DNA of 64,000 nt from Pseudonocardia asaccharolytica DSM 44247 = NBRC 16224. GTDB lineage: Bacteria; Actinomycetota; Actinomycetes; Mycobacteriales; Pseudonocardiaceae. Within the stretch, counting starts at the first letter, position 1. Every line of letters begins with the position of its first letter. The stretch lies in NCBI RefSeq assembly GCF_000423625.1, contig NZ_AUII01000005.1, positions 232,133 to 296,132 on the forward strand, given 5' to 3'. Shown in pieces: positions 9,072-18,170 of this stretch. The notes under the pieces were generated by a model. That model did no database searches. It was not told the DNA's origin and worked only from the letters and a program-made list of their open reading frames with translations. The position numbers were made by a program, and so were the translations under genes.

Positions 9072-9248
9072 GGTTGCCCTCCCAGGCCCGGTGAGCTCCA
9101 CCTCCGGCGCCACGACCAAGCTTCCCATTGATATCGCGTTCGAGGCTGCCGGGGCACGACGGATCACGGCAGGGACTTCCAGCCTTCGATCCGCGAGTCG
9201 GAGGACCGGACCGGGCCGTCGCGTCAGCGGCCAGCGACGGTGCAGGCC

Positions 9249-10022
9249 CTACGCGCCGCGAACCTCGATCGCGCCGAGGCCGTCGAACTCGAACGTGACG
9301 CTCCCGGCGGCGACCACCGGGACCGGGGCGGTCACCCCGCCGGAGAAGACGAACTGCCCCGCACGCAGCGTCTCCCCTTCGGCCACGAGCTGGTTGGCCA
9401 GCCAGGCGACCGACGCCGCGGGATGGCCCATCACGGCCGCGGAGGCCGCGGTCATCGCGACCTCGCCGTCGACCCGGACCACACAGCCGATCAGTCGCAG
9501 GTCGGGCAACTCGTCGGGGCGGCGGGCGACCGGGCCGAGGTAGAACGCACCTGCGCTGGCGTTGTCGGCGACGACGTCGGTCAGCGTGAACCTGAAGCCC
9601 TCGTAGCGGGAGTCCAGCACGTCGACGGCCCCGAACACGACATCGGTCGCGGCGAGCACGGAGGTCACGGTCGCGGGCGGGGAGACGTCGCGGGCGAGCA
9701 GGAACGCGATCTCCGACTCCACCCGGGGATGGATGAATCGGTCGAGGCGCACCGGCTCGTCGTAGGTCGAGATCATGCCGCTGGTCACCCGGCCGTACAG
9801 CGGGGCGTCGACGCCCATCGCCTGCTGCTTGTTGCGGCTGGTCAGCCCGAGCTTGTAGCCGACGAGGCGCTCACCTGCGTCGAGCTTTGCCTGCACGAAC
9901 GCCTTCTGGGCGCGGTAGGCGGTCGCGAGGTCGAACTCGGGGTGCTGGTCGCTGAACTGCGCGATGGCCTTCCGCTCGCGTTCGGCGGCGACGAGATCGT
10001 TGGCGATGTCCTGGGCGTCCAT
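9249..10022 (-). CDS. 4-oxalocrotonate decarboxylase-like enzyme (DmpH type)
   Basis: The 257-residue protein belongs to the hydratase/decarboxylase family. Motifs are GYKLGLTSRNKQQAMGVDAP, FIHPRVESEIAFLLARD, VDVLDSRYEGFRFTLTDVVADNASAG and a closing FSGGVTAPVPV. The SRYENFKF-like signature and the short ending align better with DmpH (4-oxalocrotonate decarboxylase) than with the hydratase DmpE. In meta-cleavage pathways DmpH and DmpE form a complex, and here a DmpE-type gene lies immediately upstream with a TGATG overlap. The usual magnesium-site Glu residues in the ESE region are present. Confidence 0.8.
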   Translation of the reverse strand: MDAQDIANDLVAAERERKAIAQFSDQHPEFDLATAYRAQKAFVQAKLDAGERLVGYKLGLTSRNKQQAMGVDAPLYGRVTSGMISTYDEPVRLDRFIHPRVESEIAFLLARDVSPPATVTSVLAATDVVFGAVDVLDSRYEGFRFTLTDVVADNASAGAFYLGPVARRPDELPDLRLIGCVVRVDGEVAMTAASAAVMGHPAASVAWLANQLVAEGETLRAGQFVFSGGVTAPVPVVAAGSVTFEFDGLGAIEVRGA

Positions 10023-10858
10023 CACGCTGCGGAACCCCCGTTCGAGAAGCGCACGGTCACGGCCCCCAGGTGGGCGAACTCGGCCCGGAACACATCGCCG
10101 GGGCGCACCGGCTCCATCGCGTGGACGGCCCCGGGCAGCACGACGTCGCCCGCCCGCAGCTCGGCGCCGAAGCTGCCGAGCTTGTTGGCGAGCCACGCCA
10201 CGCACCGGGCCGGGTTCCCCAGCGCGGCGGCGCCGGCTCCGGTGTGGATCAGCTCCCCGTGCCGCGAGACGGCCACCCCGAGCAGCCGCAGATCGAGCTC
10301 CTCGACCCGGCGCATCCGCCCACCGAGCACCAGGAGGCCCGAGGACGCGTTGTCCGCCACCGTGTCGACCAGCTTGATCTTCCAGTCCGCGACCCGGCTG
10401 TCGACGATCTCCACCGCGGGCAGCGCCCCGGCGATCGCGGTGAGCGCGTTGGCGGCGGTGACACCAGGGCCCGCGAGATCGCGCTCCATGACGAACGCGA
10501 GCTCGGCCTCCACCCGGGGCTGGACGAGCCGCGCTATCGGGATCAGGTCGCCGTCCTCGACCACCATCGCGTCGGTGAGCACGCCGAAGTCTGGTTCGTC
10601 GACCCCGAGCATCGCCTGCATGGGCCGCGAGGTCAGACCCACCTTGCGGCCGACCACCCGCTGGCCCGCCGCGGTACGGCGTTCGATGTTGATGGTCTGG
10701 ATCGCGTACGCGTCCTGGATGTCCAGGTCGGGGTGGCGGTCGGTCAGCGGCGCAACGGGCGTCGCGGTCTGGTCGGCCGTCCAGAGCTCGTCGGCCAGGT
10801 CGCGATGCAGGGCGGGTTGCACCACAGCAGGTTCACCGCCACCCGTGGGACGGGGCAA
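10022..10858 (-). CDS. 2-hydroxypenta-2,4-dienoate hydratase (DmpE/BphH type)
   Basis: The protein (278 residues from the ATG; a GTG at 10825 is an alternative start) hydrates 2-hydroxypenta-2,4-dienoate to 4-hydroxy-2-oxovalerate in meta-cleavage pathways. Typical motifs are GRKVGLTSRPMQAMLGVDEP, DFGVLTDAMVVEDGD, VQPRVEAELAFVMERDLAGPGV and VDSRVADWKIKLVDTVADNASSG. It is coupled to the DmpH-like gene downstream and is divergent from an IclR regulator, which probably controls the pair. A second DmpE/DmpH pair occurs near 44-45.7 kb. Confidence 0.85.
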   Translation of the reverse strand: MPRPTGGGEPAVVQPALHRDLADELWTADQTATPVAPLTDRHPDLDIQDAYAIQTINIERRTAAGQRVVGRKVGLTSRPMQAMLGVDEPDFGVLTDAMVVEDGDLIPIARLVQPRVEAELAFVMERDLAGPGVTAANALTAIAGALPAVEIVDSRVADWKIKLVDTVADNASSGLLVLGGRMRRVEELDLRLLGVAVSRHGELIHTGAGAAALGNPARCVAWLANKLGSFGAELRAGDVVLPGAVHAMEPVRPGDVFRAEFAHLGAVTVRFSNGGSAA

Positions 10859-11263
10859 CGGCCCCGCAGGGCGCTTCCGCGCAGTGAGAAATGGGGCGCG
10901 TCCGAGCTACCGCATCCGGCCGGGCGCGCTGCGCGGCGCCGCGAGATCGATCGGTACGGCGCCCGGAGGGAGCGGCGCCTCCAGGACGGCGCGGGGCAAC
11001 GCGGTGGCGGGACGGTGAGCGTGGTCGATCAGCCGCACGTCGAGCTTCATCGAGTGAAGGATCCTCCATCGGGTGGCATCCAGCCGCGAACCCGAGCGCC
11101 ACGCCAGGATCTCCGGAACGGATACGCCCATATGGTGTTTTGGATGGATGTCCGTGGGTAACACACTGCCGCGGCTTCTCGGTTGCGTTTACCTTGACGT
11201 GACCCAGTATCCGGGTGAGTGCCGGTCGTCACGCACCCGGCTGATGGTCACAGGGGGTGTGCC
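10859..11263. other. Divergent intergenic region between the hydratase pair and an IclR gene
   Basis: This 405-bp gap has no convincing gene. A 47-codon minus-strand frame beginning MKLDVRLIDH near 11050 has a GGAGG about 12 nt upstream, but its protein matches nothing recognisable. The segment around 11120-11200 is less GC-rich (it includes CCATATGG and TTGCGTTTACCTTGACG) and is where promoters and the IclR operator would be expected. No operator could be assigned with confidence. Confidence 0.4.
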
Positions 11264-12088
11264 GTGGCGGGAAACTCAACCGAGGTGGGGCGATCGGTCA
11301 CCAGCAAGATCACCTCAATTCTTCTGACCTTCACCGAGGGCAGCGAGCATTCGCTCACCGAGATCGCCAGGCTCGCCAACCTCCCCATATCCACCGCTCA
11401 CCGGCTCACGTCGGAGCTGGCCTCCTGGCGCCTGCTCGAACGGACCGAGGACGGTCTGTACCGGGCCGGGCTTCCGCTGCGCACCATGGGGGCGGCCGAC
11501 GCCTGCCCGCCCAGCCTTCAGGAGCGCGCGCCCTGTGTGGTCGACGACCTCTCGGCCGCCACCCGCTGCCGCGCGCGCCTCGGCGTGCTTCAGGAGCTGG
11601 AGGTGGCCTATATCGAGAAGCGGCCGGGGCCGCACCCGGTCTCGGCGTTCATGCCCGCCGCGACGCTGCCCGCGCACCCGACCGCCGTCGGCCGCGCGCT
11701 GCTGGCGTTCTCTCCCCCGAGCACGGTCGAGATGGTGATCCTCCGTGGCCTGCGCCCCTACACCCCGCACACGGTGACCTCACCCGACCGGTTCCGCCGC
11801 GCGCTGGCGGTCACGCGGCTGACACACGTCGCGGTCACCCGATGGGAGCTCGAGGTGGGTACGTCGGGGGCGGCGATGCCGGTATTTGGGCCGGGCGGTG
11901 AGGTCGTTGCCGCCATCGAGCTCTCGATCCGTGGCCTCGCCCATGAGCTGCAGCCGGTGATGGCAGCGCTATCCATCGCGGCGCGCAGCCTCTCGCGCGA
12001 GCTCGCCGGTGAAGCGCGCCCGGCCCAGCCCTACCGCCCGCGACACCCCTTGATGACCGTCCCCGAGTCCGCGGCCCCGACCGGCTGA
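11264..12088 (+). CDS. IclR-family transcriptional regulator
   Basis: The 274-residue regulator has an N-terminal winged helix (HSLTEIARLANLPISTAHRLTSELASW) and a C-terminal effector domain (PAHPTAVGRALLAFSP, YTPHTVTSPDRFRRALAVTR, AMPVFGPGGEVVAAIELSI). The GTG start at 11264 was chosen because homology begins at AGNSTEVGRSVTSKI. It diverges from the DmpE/DmpH-like genes, so it probably senses a ring-cleavage intermediate or aromatic acid. It is clearly related to the IclR gene at 28820, sharing the opening GRSVTS and the HSLTE-ARLA helix. Confidence 0.9.
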   Translation: MAGNSTEVGRSVTSKITSILLTFTEGSEHSLTEIARLANLPISTAHRLTSELASWRLLERTEDGLYRAGLPLRTMGAADACPPSLQERAPCVVDDLSAATRCRARLGVLQELEVAYIEKRPGPHPVSAFMPAATLPAHPTAVGRALLAFSPPSTVEMVILRGLRPYTPHTVTSPDRFRRALAVTRLTHVAVTRWELEVGTSGAAMPVFGPGGEVVAAIELSIRGLAHELQPVMAALSIAARSLSRELAGEARPAQPYRPRHPLMTVPESAAPTG

Positions 12089-12101
12089 GGCCCGGCCGGT
12101 C
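12079..12101. terminator. Bidirectional hairpin between convergent IclR and phaC genes
   Basis: GACCGGC and GCCGGTC form a 7-bp stem around a 9-nt loop, spanning both stop codons of the convergent genes. There is no T-tract, as is common in high-GC genomes. Confidence 0.5.
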
Positions 12102-13827
12102 AGCTCCGGACGTAGTCGCCGGGGCCGTCGCCGAGCACGGGGAAGCGCGTGCTACCCATCGACGGTGGCTCTCGCAGCGGGCCCGCGTTGGCCTCCTGCC
12201 AGCGCGCCCAGTCCTCCCACCAGGACCCTCGACGCCGCTGCGCGACGCCGTGCCAGGCCGCCGCGGTGGCCGGCAGGGCCGATTCGGACTCCGCGACCAT
12301 GTGCCAGGCCTTCGGCCCCGGCGGGTTGACGACCCCGGCGATATGTCCGCCGCTGCTCAGCACGTACCGAACGGGCCCGCTGACCAGCCCGACGGTCTTG
12401 TACGCCGACTGCCACGGCACGATGTGGTCGTTGATCGCACTGACGACATAGGTCGGATGCTTGATCATGCTCAGGTCGATCCGCTTCCCCCCGATCTCCA
12501 GGGCGCCCGCGGCGAGATTGTTCTCCAGATAGAAGTTCCGCAGGTAGAACGTGTACATCGCGGCCGGCATCCGGGTGCTGTCGGCGTTCCACGCCAGGAT
12601 GTCGAACGCGGGCGGGTCCTGGCCCATCAGCCAGTTCGACACCACGTAGTTGAAGATCAGGTCGTTGGCGCGCAACACGTCGAACGTCCCGGCCATCGAC
12701 TTGCCCTTCAGCACGCCCTCGCGGCGCAGCTGCTTCTCCAGCCGCTCCACCGTGCGCACGTCCGTGAACGCGCCGAGCTCGCCCGGATCGGAGTAGTCGA
12801 GCATCGTGTTGAGCAGGGTCAGCGTGCCGATCCGTCCGTCATCCGGCTGAGCCAGATACGCCGCGGTGACCGCGGTGAGCGCCCCACCGAGACACAGCCC
12901 GACGATGTCGACGGTCTCGGCGCCGGTGATCTGCTGGATGACATCCAGCGCCGTCTGTGGGCCGTGCACCAGATAGTCGTCCATCGTGGTACCCGCCATT
13001 TCCTTCGACGGGTTCCGGTAGCTGATCACGAAGACCGTGCGGCCGTGCTTCACCGCCCATTCGATGAGGCTGCGGCCCGGCGAAAGGTCCAGGATGTAGT
13101 ACTTGTTGATCCACGGCGGGCTGAACAGCAGCGGAACCGCATGCACCTGCTCGGTCTGCGGCTCGTACTGCAGCAGCTCCATCAGCTCGTTGCGGTAGAC
13201 GACCTTTGCCGGCGTCACGGCGAGGTTGCCGCCGACCTCGAACGCGCTGGTGTCGACCTGGCGGGGCCGTCCCTCGTTGCGGAACAGGTCGTCGACGAAG
13301 TTCCGGGCGCCTTTGGCCACGCTGACCCCGCCGGTGTCGAACGCGCGCTTGAGCGCGGCCGGGTTGGCCACCAGAAAGTTCGTCGGGGCCAGTGCGTCGA
13401 GGGCAAGATCCAGCGCGAGCGCGGCCTTGCGGGCGGTCTCGGCCTCCAGCGCCGCCGACCCGACCACGTCGCGGGCGAAGCGGCACGCCGCGAGGTAGGC
13501 GAGCTGGATCGAGTAGAACGCCGGGTTCACGTTCCACGCCGGATCGGCGAAGCGACGGTCCTTCGGGTCGGGAGGCACCGGCGGTTCCATCTCCCGCCCG
13601 AGCCAGTGCGTGGCGGTGACCAACGGGATCCTGGCGAGATCGCCCGCGAGGCGGAACGCCGCCAGCGTCGGTTTCACCGGATTGGACAGGCTCGCCCGTG
13701 CCGCCCGCGCCAGCGCCGCGCCGAACCCGGCCGCGTCCAGGTTCTCGAACAGGTCGGTCTCGGGTCCCAGCACGCTCGCCGCGCGCTCGGCCACCTCGCG
13801 TGACGACTCGAAGTGCTCGTTGACCAC
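12100..13827 (-). CDS. phaC: Class I poly(3-hydroxyalkanoate) synthase
   Basis: This 575-residue enzyme polymerises 3-hydroxyacyl-CoA into polyhydroxyalkanoate at the granule surface. It has the N-terminal PhaC_N region (DRRFADPAWNVNPAFYSIQLAYL) and an alpha/beta-hydrolase core with lipase-like box GLCLGGA carrying the nucleophile Cys near residue 312, an aspartate in INDHIVPW and the catalytic His in GGHIAGVVNPPG. Length fits class I. The GTG start has an AAAGGATGAG ribosome site. It is the last gene of a phasin-like, MBL, NDH-2, phaC set on the minus strand. Confidence 0.93.
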   Translation of the reverse strand: MVNEHFESSREVAERAASVLGPETDLFENLDAAGFGAALARAARASLSNPVKPTLAAFRLAGDLARIPLVTATHWLGREMEPPVPPDPKDRRFADPAWNVNPAFYSIQLAYLAACRFARDVVGSAALEAETARKAALALDLALDALAPTNFLVANPAALKRAFDTGGVSVAKGARNFVDDLFRNEGRPRQVDTSAFEVGGNLAVTPAKVVYRNELMELLQYEPQTEQVHAVPLLFSPPWINKYYILDLSPGRSLIEWAVKHGRTVFVISYRNPSKEMAGTTMDDYLVHGPQTALDVIQQITGAETVDIVGLCLGGALTAVTAAYLAQPDDGRIGTLTLLNTMLDYSDPGELGAFTDVRTVERLEKQLRREGVLKGKSMAGTFDVLRANDLIFNYVVSNWLMGQDPPAFDILAWNADSTRMPAAMYTFYLRNFYLENNLAAGALEIGGKRIDLSMIKHPTYVVSAINDHIVPWQSAYKTVGLVSGPVRYVLSSGGHIAGVVNPPGPKAWHMVAESESALPATAAAWHGVAQRRRGSWWEDWARWQEANAGPLREPPSMGSTRFPVLGDGPGDYVRS

Positions 13828-13831
13828 GTCC

Positions 13832-15214
13832 TCATCCTTTCTGCCGCCTCGCGGCGCCCGCCGCTCCTCCCGCTGGTCGGAGGCTCGGTGCGGCCCGCTG
13901 CCCAGCGCGCTGCGCATGCAGGCACTGGTCGGTGGCCTCTTCGAAGGTGATGATCCGGTGACCACGGTTGTTGGAGAACACCAGCGCGCGGGCCCAGGTG
14001 TAGAGCGTGCCGAGCCGGTTGCCCCATCCGATCAGGTAGAGCACGTGGATGAACGCCCAGGCGAGATAGCCGACCCAGCCGGTGACCCGCACGCCGAAGG
14101 CGTCGGCGACGGCGGCCCGGTAGCCGATCGTGGCCATGCTGCCCCGGTCGACGTACCGGAACGGCTCGACCCGTTCGTCGCCCGCCAGGCGCGCCGTGAT
14201 CACCCTGCCGACGTACTTGCCCTCCTGGATCGCCGGCTGCGCGACCCCGGGCAGCTCGTGCAGCGACACCATGTCGCCGACCGCGAAGACCTCGGGATGG
14301 CCCGGCAGGGTGCAGTCGGGGTTCACCGCGACCCGTCCGGCCCGGTCGGTCTCGGTATCCACCTGCTCGGCCAGCATCCGCGCCAGCGGCGAGGCCCGCA
14401 CTCCCGCGGCCCAGATCCGGGTGCGGGCCCGGATCGTCTCCTCCCCGGCCGGACCCCGCACGGTCACCGACTCGTCGTCCATCGCGACGGCCATGGTGTC
14501 GAGACGGATCTGCACGCCCATCTGCTCCAGCCGGCGGTGCGTCCAGCGCCGCAGCCGCGGATGGAAGGGCGGCAGCACCGCCGTCGCGCCCTCCAGCAGC
14601 AGGATCCGCGCCTCGGTCGTGTCGACCGAGCGGTAGTCGCGCGGCAGCACGTCATGGGCGAGCTCGGCGACCTGCCCGACCAGCTCCACACCCGTCGGCC
14701 CGGCGCCGATCACCACGAACGTCAGCCACTCGGCGCGCTCCCGCGGGTCGGTGGCAAGCTCGGCCATCTCGAACGCCGAGAGGATGTGATCGCGCACGAG
14801 CCGGGCGTCTTCCACCGTCTTCATACCGGGCGCGAACGCCGCCCACTCGTCGTGGCCGAAGTAGGAATGGGTGGCCCCCGCGGCCACGACGAGGCTGTCG
14901 TAGCGCAGCTCCAGCGGCCTCCCGTCGGGCCCCTGCGCGCGGACCAGCCGGTTCGCGAGGTCGAGCTCGTGCACATCGGCCAGCAGGGCCCGGCTGTTGC
15001 GCTGTTCCTTGAGGACGCTGCGCAGCGCAGGGGCGATCAAGCCGGGCGGCAGGATCCCGGCCGCGACCTGGTAGAGCAGCGGCTGGAACAGGTGGTGGTT
15101 CGTGCGATCGACAACGGTCACCTCGGCGTCCGCCTCGGCCAGTGCCCGCACGGCGTTGAGCCCGCCGAACCCACCGCCGACCACCACGACCTGATGCCGT
15201 CGGTCCCCCGTCAC
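13832..15214 (-). CDS. ndh: Type II NADH:quinone oxidoreductase
   Basis: The 460-residue flavoprotein passes electrons from NADH to the quinone pool without pumping protons. Both dinucleotide motifs are present: VVVVGGGFGGLNAVRAL for FAD and FVVIGAGPTGVELVGQVAEL for NADH, plus the FAD-contact VFAVGDM and the quinone-site AQPAIQEGKYVG. A hydrophobic C-terminal segment (WVGYLAWAFIHVLYLIGW) would anchor it to the membrane. It overlaps the upstream MBL gene by 4 nt and sits 4 nt before phaC, suggesting co-expression of respiration and carbon storage genes. Confidence 0.92.
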   Translation of the reverse strand: MTGDRRHQVVVVGGGFGGLNAVRALAEADAEVTVVDRTNHHLFQPLLYQVAAGILPPGLIAPALRSVLKEQRNSRALLADVHELDLANRLVRAQGPDGRPLELRYDSLVVAAGATHSYFGHDEWAAFAPGMKTVEDARLVRDHILSAFEMAELATDPRERAEWLTFVVIGAGPTGVELVGQVAELAHDVLPRDYRSVDTTEARILLLEGATAVLPPFHPRLRRWTHRRLEQMGVQIRLDTMAVAMDDESVTVRGPAGEETIRARTRIWAAGVRASPLARMLAEQVDTETDRAGRVAVNPDCTLPGHPEVFAVGDMVSLHELPGVAQPAIQEGKYVGRVITARLAGDERVEPFRYVDRGSMATIGYRAAVADAFGVRVTGWVGYLAWAFIHVLYLIGWGNRLGTLYTWARALVFSNNRGHRIITFEEATDQCLHAQRAGQRAAPSLRPAGGAAGAARRQKG

Positions 15215-16251
15215 GGGGCATCACCGTTCTTCCCGGTCGGCCGCCACCGGAAGACGCCGTCCGGCCGTCTGGTCCGCTCCAGCGCTCCCCGCACCTCGTG
15301 GTAGGCGAGGTAGGCGAGGATCTCGGCCATCGCGAAGTGCCGCTGCGGGCCGGTGAGCGTCGCGGAACCGAACAGCGAGGTGGTCAGCTCGGTGACGGTG
15401 TGGTCGCGGTCTTCGACCAGCTCCCGGACCTGCCGCAGCCGCCGCAGCTTCCCACGGGCGATCGCCTCGGCGCGCCGGGCCCCGTCCCGGAACGGCGGCC
15501 CGTGCCCGGGCAGCACGAGGTCCGGCTCCAGCGCGCGGACCCGCTCCAGCGATGCGAGGTAGGAGCCCATCGGGTCGCGCTCGAAGCCGCGTTCGAAGGT
15601 CACCGGCGGCGTGACGACCTGCAGCAGGTGGTCCCCGGAGCACAGCAGCCCGTCCTCCGCGCTCCACAGGCACACGTGGCCGGGCGAGTGACCGGGGGTG
15701 TGCACGACCTGCCAGGTCCGGCCGCCCGCGGTGAGGTACTCGCCGCCGTCGAGCAACCTCGTCGGCTGCGCGATCGAGGGCATCACCGGCATCCAGTCCC
15801 GCAGACCCTCGGAGGCCTCGGTCAGTTCCGGACCGTAGAGACCGTGATCGGCGAGCATCAGGGTGCGCCGGTCGACGGCCTCCTCCGGATCGGCGTACTT
15901 GGCCAGGTCGAGCTCGGTGCGCCGGTGCATCCACAGCTCACCACCGCTGCGCCGCACCACCTCACCGGCCAGCCCGAAGTGGTCGATATGGGCATGGGTG
16001 ACGACGAGGCGCTCGAGCCGCCCCAGCGATCCGCCGACCGCGGCCAGCGCGGCGGCCAGTGCTCCGGTCCCGTCCGGCTCCGCATCCCCGCCGTGGCCTG
16101 CCCCCGCGGCGATTCCACAGTCGACGAGGGTGTCGCCGTCGTCGCCCCGGATCAGGTACGCGCTGAGCGTGGGCACGCCGTGGATCCCGAGTGGCAGGGC
16201 GAGCCGATACACATCGGGGGCCACCTCGGCTGCCGGTTCCGGTCTCGCCAC
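15211..16251 (-). CDS. MBL-fold metallohydrolase
   Basis: A 346-residue metallo-beta-lactamase-fold hydrolase with the zinc motif VVTHAHIDHFG, the second metal histidine in VVHTPGHSPGHVCLW and aspartate in LLCSGDHLL. A C-terminal helical extension (about residues 255-330) follows the core, as in the LACTB2/glyoxalase-like group. Substrate is unknown. It is a paralogue of the enzyme at 19215-20252 with the same overall plan; both flank the cydAB genes. It is transcribed with the phasin-like gene, ndh and phaC. Confidence 0.85.
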   Translation of the reverse strand: MARPEPAAEVAPDVYRLALPLGIHGVPTLSAYLIRGDDGDTLVDCGIAAGAGHGGDAEPDGTGALAAALAAVGGSLGRLERLVVTHAHIDHFGLAGEVVRRSGGELWMHRRTELDLAKYADPEEAVDRRTLMLADHGLYGPELTEASEGLRDWMPVMPSIAQPTRLLDGGEYLTAGGRTWQVVHTPGHSPGHVCLWSAEDGLLCSGDHLLQVVTPPVTFERGFERDPMGSYLASLERVRALEPDLVLPGHGPPFRDGARRAEAIARGKLRRLRQVRELVEDRDHTVTELTTSLFGSATLTGPQRHFAMAEILAYLAYHEVRGALERTRRPDGVFRWRPTGKNGDAP

Positions 16252-16281
16252 CGCCGTCAGTCCCTGCTCGAGCGGGTGCGG

Positions 16282-16551
16282 TCAGCTCTTGAACTGCTGC
16301 CGCAGCGCGTTGAAGAACACCTCCGAGGTCTCCCGCACGAAGTTCGCGTGCGTGGTGGCCAGCGCGCTCGCCCATTCCATGCCGGTTCCCTTCGCCGCCT
16401 GCTCCTCGAGATCGAGCAGGTTCTGGAGCACCTTCTCGTAGCCCTCGAGCCACGCGAGGCCGTTCTGCTTGGCCTGGGTGATGACCTGGTCGCTCAGTTC
16501 GCGGACCCGCTGCGTCGCGGCTTCCACGTCGGTGGTGTCAGGTGTGCTCAT
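16282..16551 (-). CDS. Small phasin-like helical protein
   Basis: The 89-residue protein is almost entirely amphipathic helix (VEAATQRVRELSDQVITQAKQNGLAWLEGYEKVLQNLLDLEEQAAK...). Its composition and position upstream of phaC fit a granule-associated phasin, though no phasin signature can be proven by eye. A GAGAGGAG ribosome site supports the ATG at 16551. It is the first gene of the minus-strand set leading to phaC and is divergent from cydA. Confidence 0.6.
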   Translation of the reverse strand: MSTPDTTDVEAATQRVRELSDQVITQAKQNGLAWLEGYEKVLQNLLDLEEQAAKGTGMEWASALATTHANFVRETSEVFFNALRQQFKS

Positions 16552-16736
16552 CCGAGCGGCTCCTCTCGTCGACTCACCCGCTTCCCGCAGGTTCGCATGT
16601 GGCGACGGTTCGCCCCCCGTCCGGACGACCGCCTTCCGACCAGTGAGAGGCGGTGGCCCGGCCCGCGGCCCGCGGTGACAGTGAGCCGGATCCGCAGGCA
16701 CGTGGGGAGGCCGTCACCTCGAGGGGACCCGCCGAC

Positions 16737-18137
16737 ATGAACGTCCTCGATCTCGCGCGATGGCAGTTCGGGATCGTCACGACCTACCACTTCCTGTTCG
16801 TGCCGCTGACGATCGGGCTGTCGTTGCTGATCGCGCTGACCCAGACGGTCTGGTACCGCACCGGCACCCCGAAGTACCTGCAGATGACGAAGTTCTGGGG
16901 AAAGCTGTTCCTCATCAACTTCGCCATGGGCGTGGTCACGGGCATCGTGCAGGAGTTCCAGTTCGGGATGAACTGGAGCGCCTACTCCCGCTTCGTCGGC
17001 GACGTCTTCGGCGCGCCGCTGGCCATCGAGGCGATCGTCGCGTTCTTCCTGGAGGCCACGTTCCTCGGCCTGTGGATCTTCGGATGGGACCGGCTGCCGA
17101 AGCTCATCCACCTCGGCTGCATCTGGGCCGTGGCGATCGGGACGAACCTGTCGGCGTTCTTCATCCTGGCGGCGAACTCGTGGATGCAGCACCCGGTCGG
17201 CTTCCGGTTCAACCCGGAGCGCGGCCGGGCCGAGCTCACCAGCCTCTGGGCGGTCCTGGACAACGTGACCAACCGGGTCGCCTTCCTGCACGTGCTGACC
17301 GGGGCCTTCATCAGCGCGGCCGCCTTCATCATCGGCATCGCCGCGTGGCACCTGCGGCGCAGGAGACACGTCGAGGTGATGCGCGAGTCGTTGAGGATGG
17401 GCTGTGTCGTCGCCCTGCTCTTCGGCGTACTGGTGACGGTCACCGGCGACATCCAGGCAAAGATCATGACCGACCAGCAGCCGATGAAGATGGCCGCGGC
17501 CGAGGCCATCTACGACACGCAGGGGTCCGCCTCCTTCTCGGTCTTCACGATCGGCTCGCTGGACGGACGGGAGGAGGTCTTCTCCGTCCGCATCCCGCAT
17601 CTGCTGTCCGTCCTCGCCGAGGGCAACCTCAACGCCGAGGTCGAGGGCATCAACGACGTCCAGCGCGACGCGGAGGCGCGGTTCGGCCCTGGCGACTACC
17701 GCCCGATCATCCCGGTGACGTACTGGGGCTTCCGGTTGATGATCGGTTTCGGCATCGTCACGACGCTGCTGGCGCTGGTCGGGCTGTGGCTGATCCGGGG
17801 CGGCCGGCTGCCGGAGTCGCCGTGGTTCTACCGGATCGCGGTCTGGACGATCCCGTTCCCGCTGATCGCCAACTCCTTCGGCTGGCTGTTCACCGAGATG
17901 GGCCGCCAACCGTGGGTCGTCTACGGCCTGTTGTTCACCCGCGACGGCGTCTCGACCAGCATCGGAACCGGGTTGGCGGCGACGTCGGTGTTCGGACTCG
18001 CGCTGCTCTATCTGGTGCTCGCGGTCGTCGAGATCCGCCTGTTGATCCGCTACGCCAGAGCCGGGCCGGAGGAACCCGGCGACACCGGCGCGGACGCGGC
18101 CCGGCAGGACGAGCGCCCGCTGCCCTTCGCCTACTGA
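16737..18137 (+). CDS. cydA: Cytochrome bd ubiquinol oxidase subunit I
   Basis: The 466-residue integral membrane protein carries haems b558, b595 and d and oxidises quinol at low oxygen. It shows the N-terminal FGIVTTYHFLFVPLTIG helix with a haem histidine, HVLTGAFISAAAF with another haem histidine, GDIQAKIMTDQQPMKMAA of the quinol loop, and the hallmark GRQPW motif (TEMGRQPWVVYG). The Q-loop is the short type. The ATG at 16737 begins MNVLDLARWQFG as in other CydA proteins. cydB follows after 33 nt; no cydDC exporter genes are in the window. Confidence 0.96.
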   Translation: MNVLDLARWQFGIVTTYHFLFVPLTIGLSLLIALTQTVWYRTGTPKYLQMTKFWGKLFLINFAMGVVTGIVQEFQFGMNWSAYSRFVGDVFGAPLAIEAIVAFFLEATFLGLWIFGWDRLPKLIHLGCIWAVAIGTNLSAFFILAANSWMQHPVGFRFNPERGRAELTSLWAVLDNVTNRVAFLHVLTGAFISAAAFIIGIAAWHLRRRRHVEVMRESLRMGCVVALLFGVLVTVTGDIQAKIMTDQQPMKMAAAEAIYDTQGSASFSVFTIGSLDGREEVFSVRIPHLLSVLAEGNLNAEVEGINDVQRDAEARFGPGDYRPIIPVTYWGFRLMIGFGIVTTLLALVGLWLIRGGRLPESPWFYRIAVWTIPFPLIANSFGWLFTEMGRQPWVVYGLLFTRDGVSTSIGTGLAATSVFGLALLYLVLAVVEIRLLIRYARAGPEEPGDTGADAARQDERPLPFAY

Positions 18138-18170
18138 CCCGATACCCGCCGACCGTGCCGAGGAGCCGAC

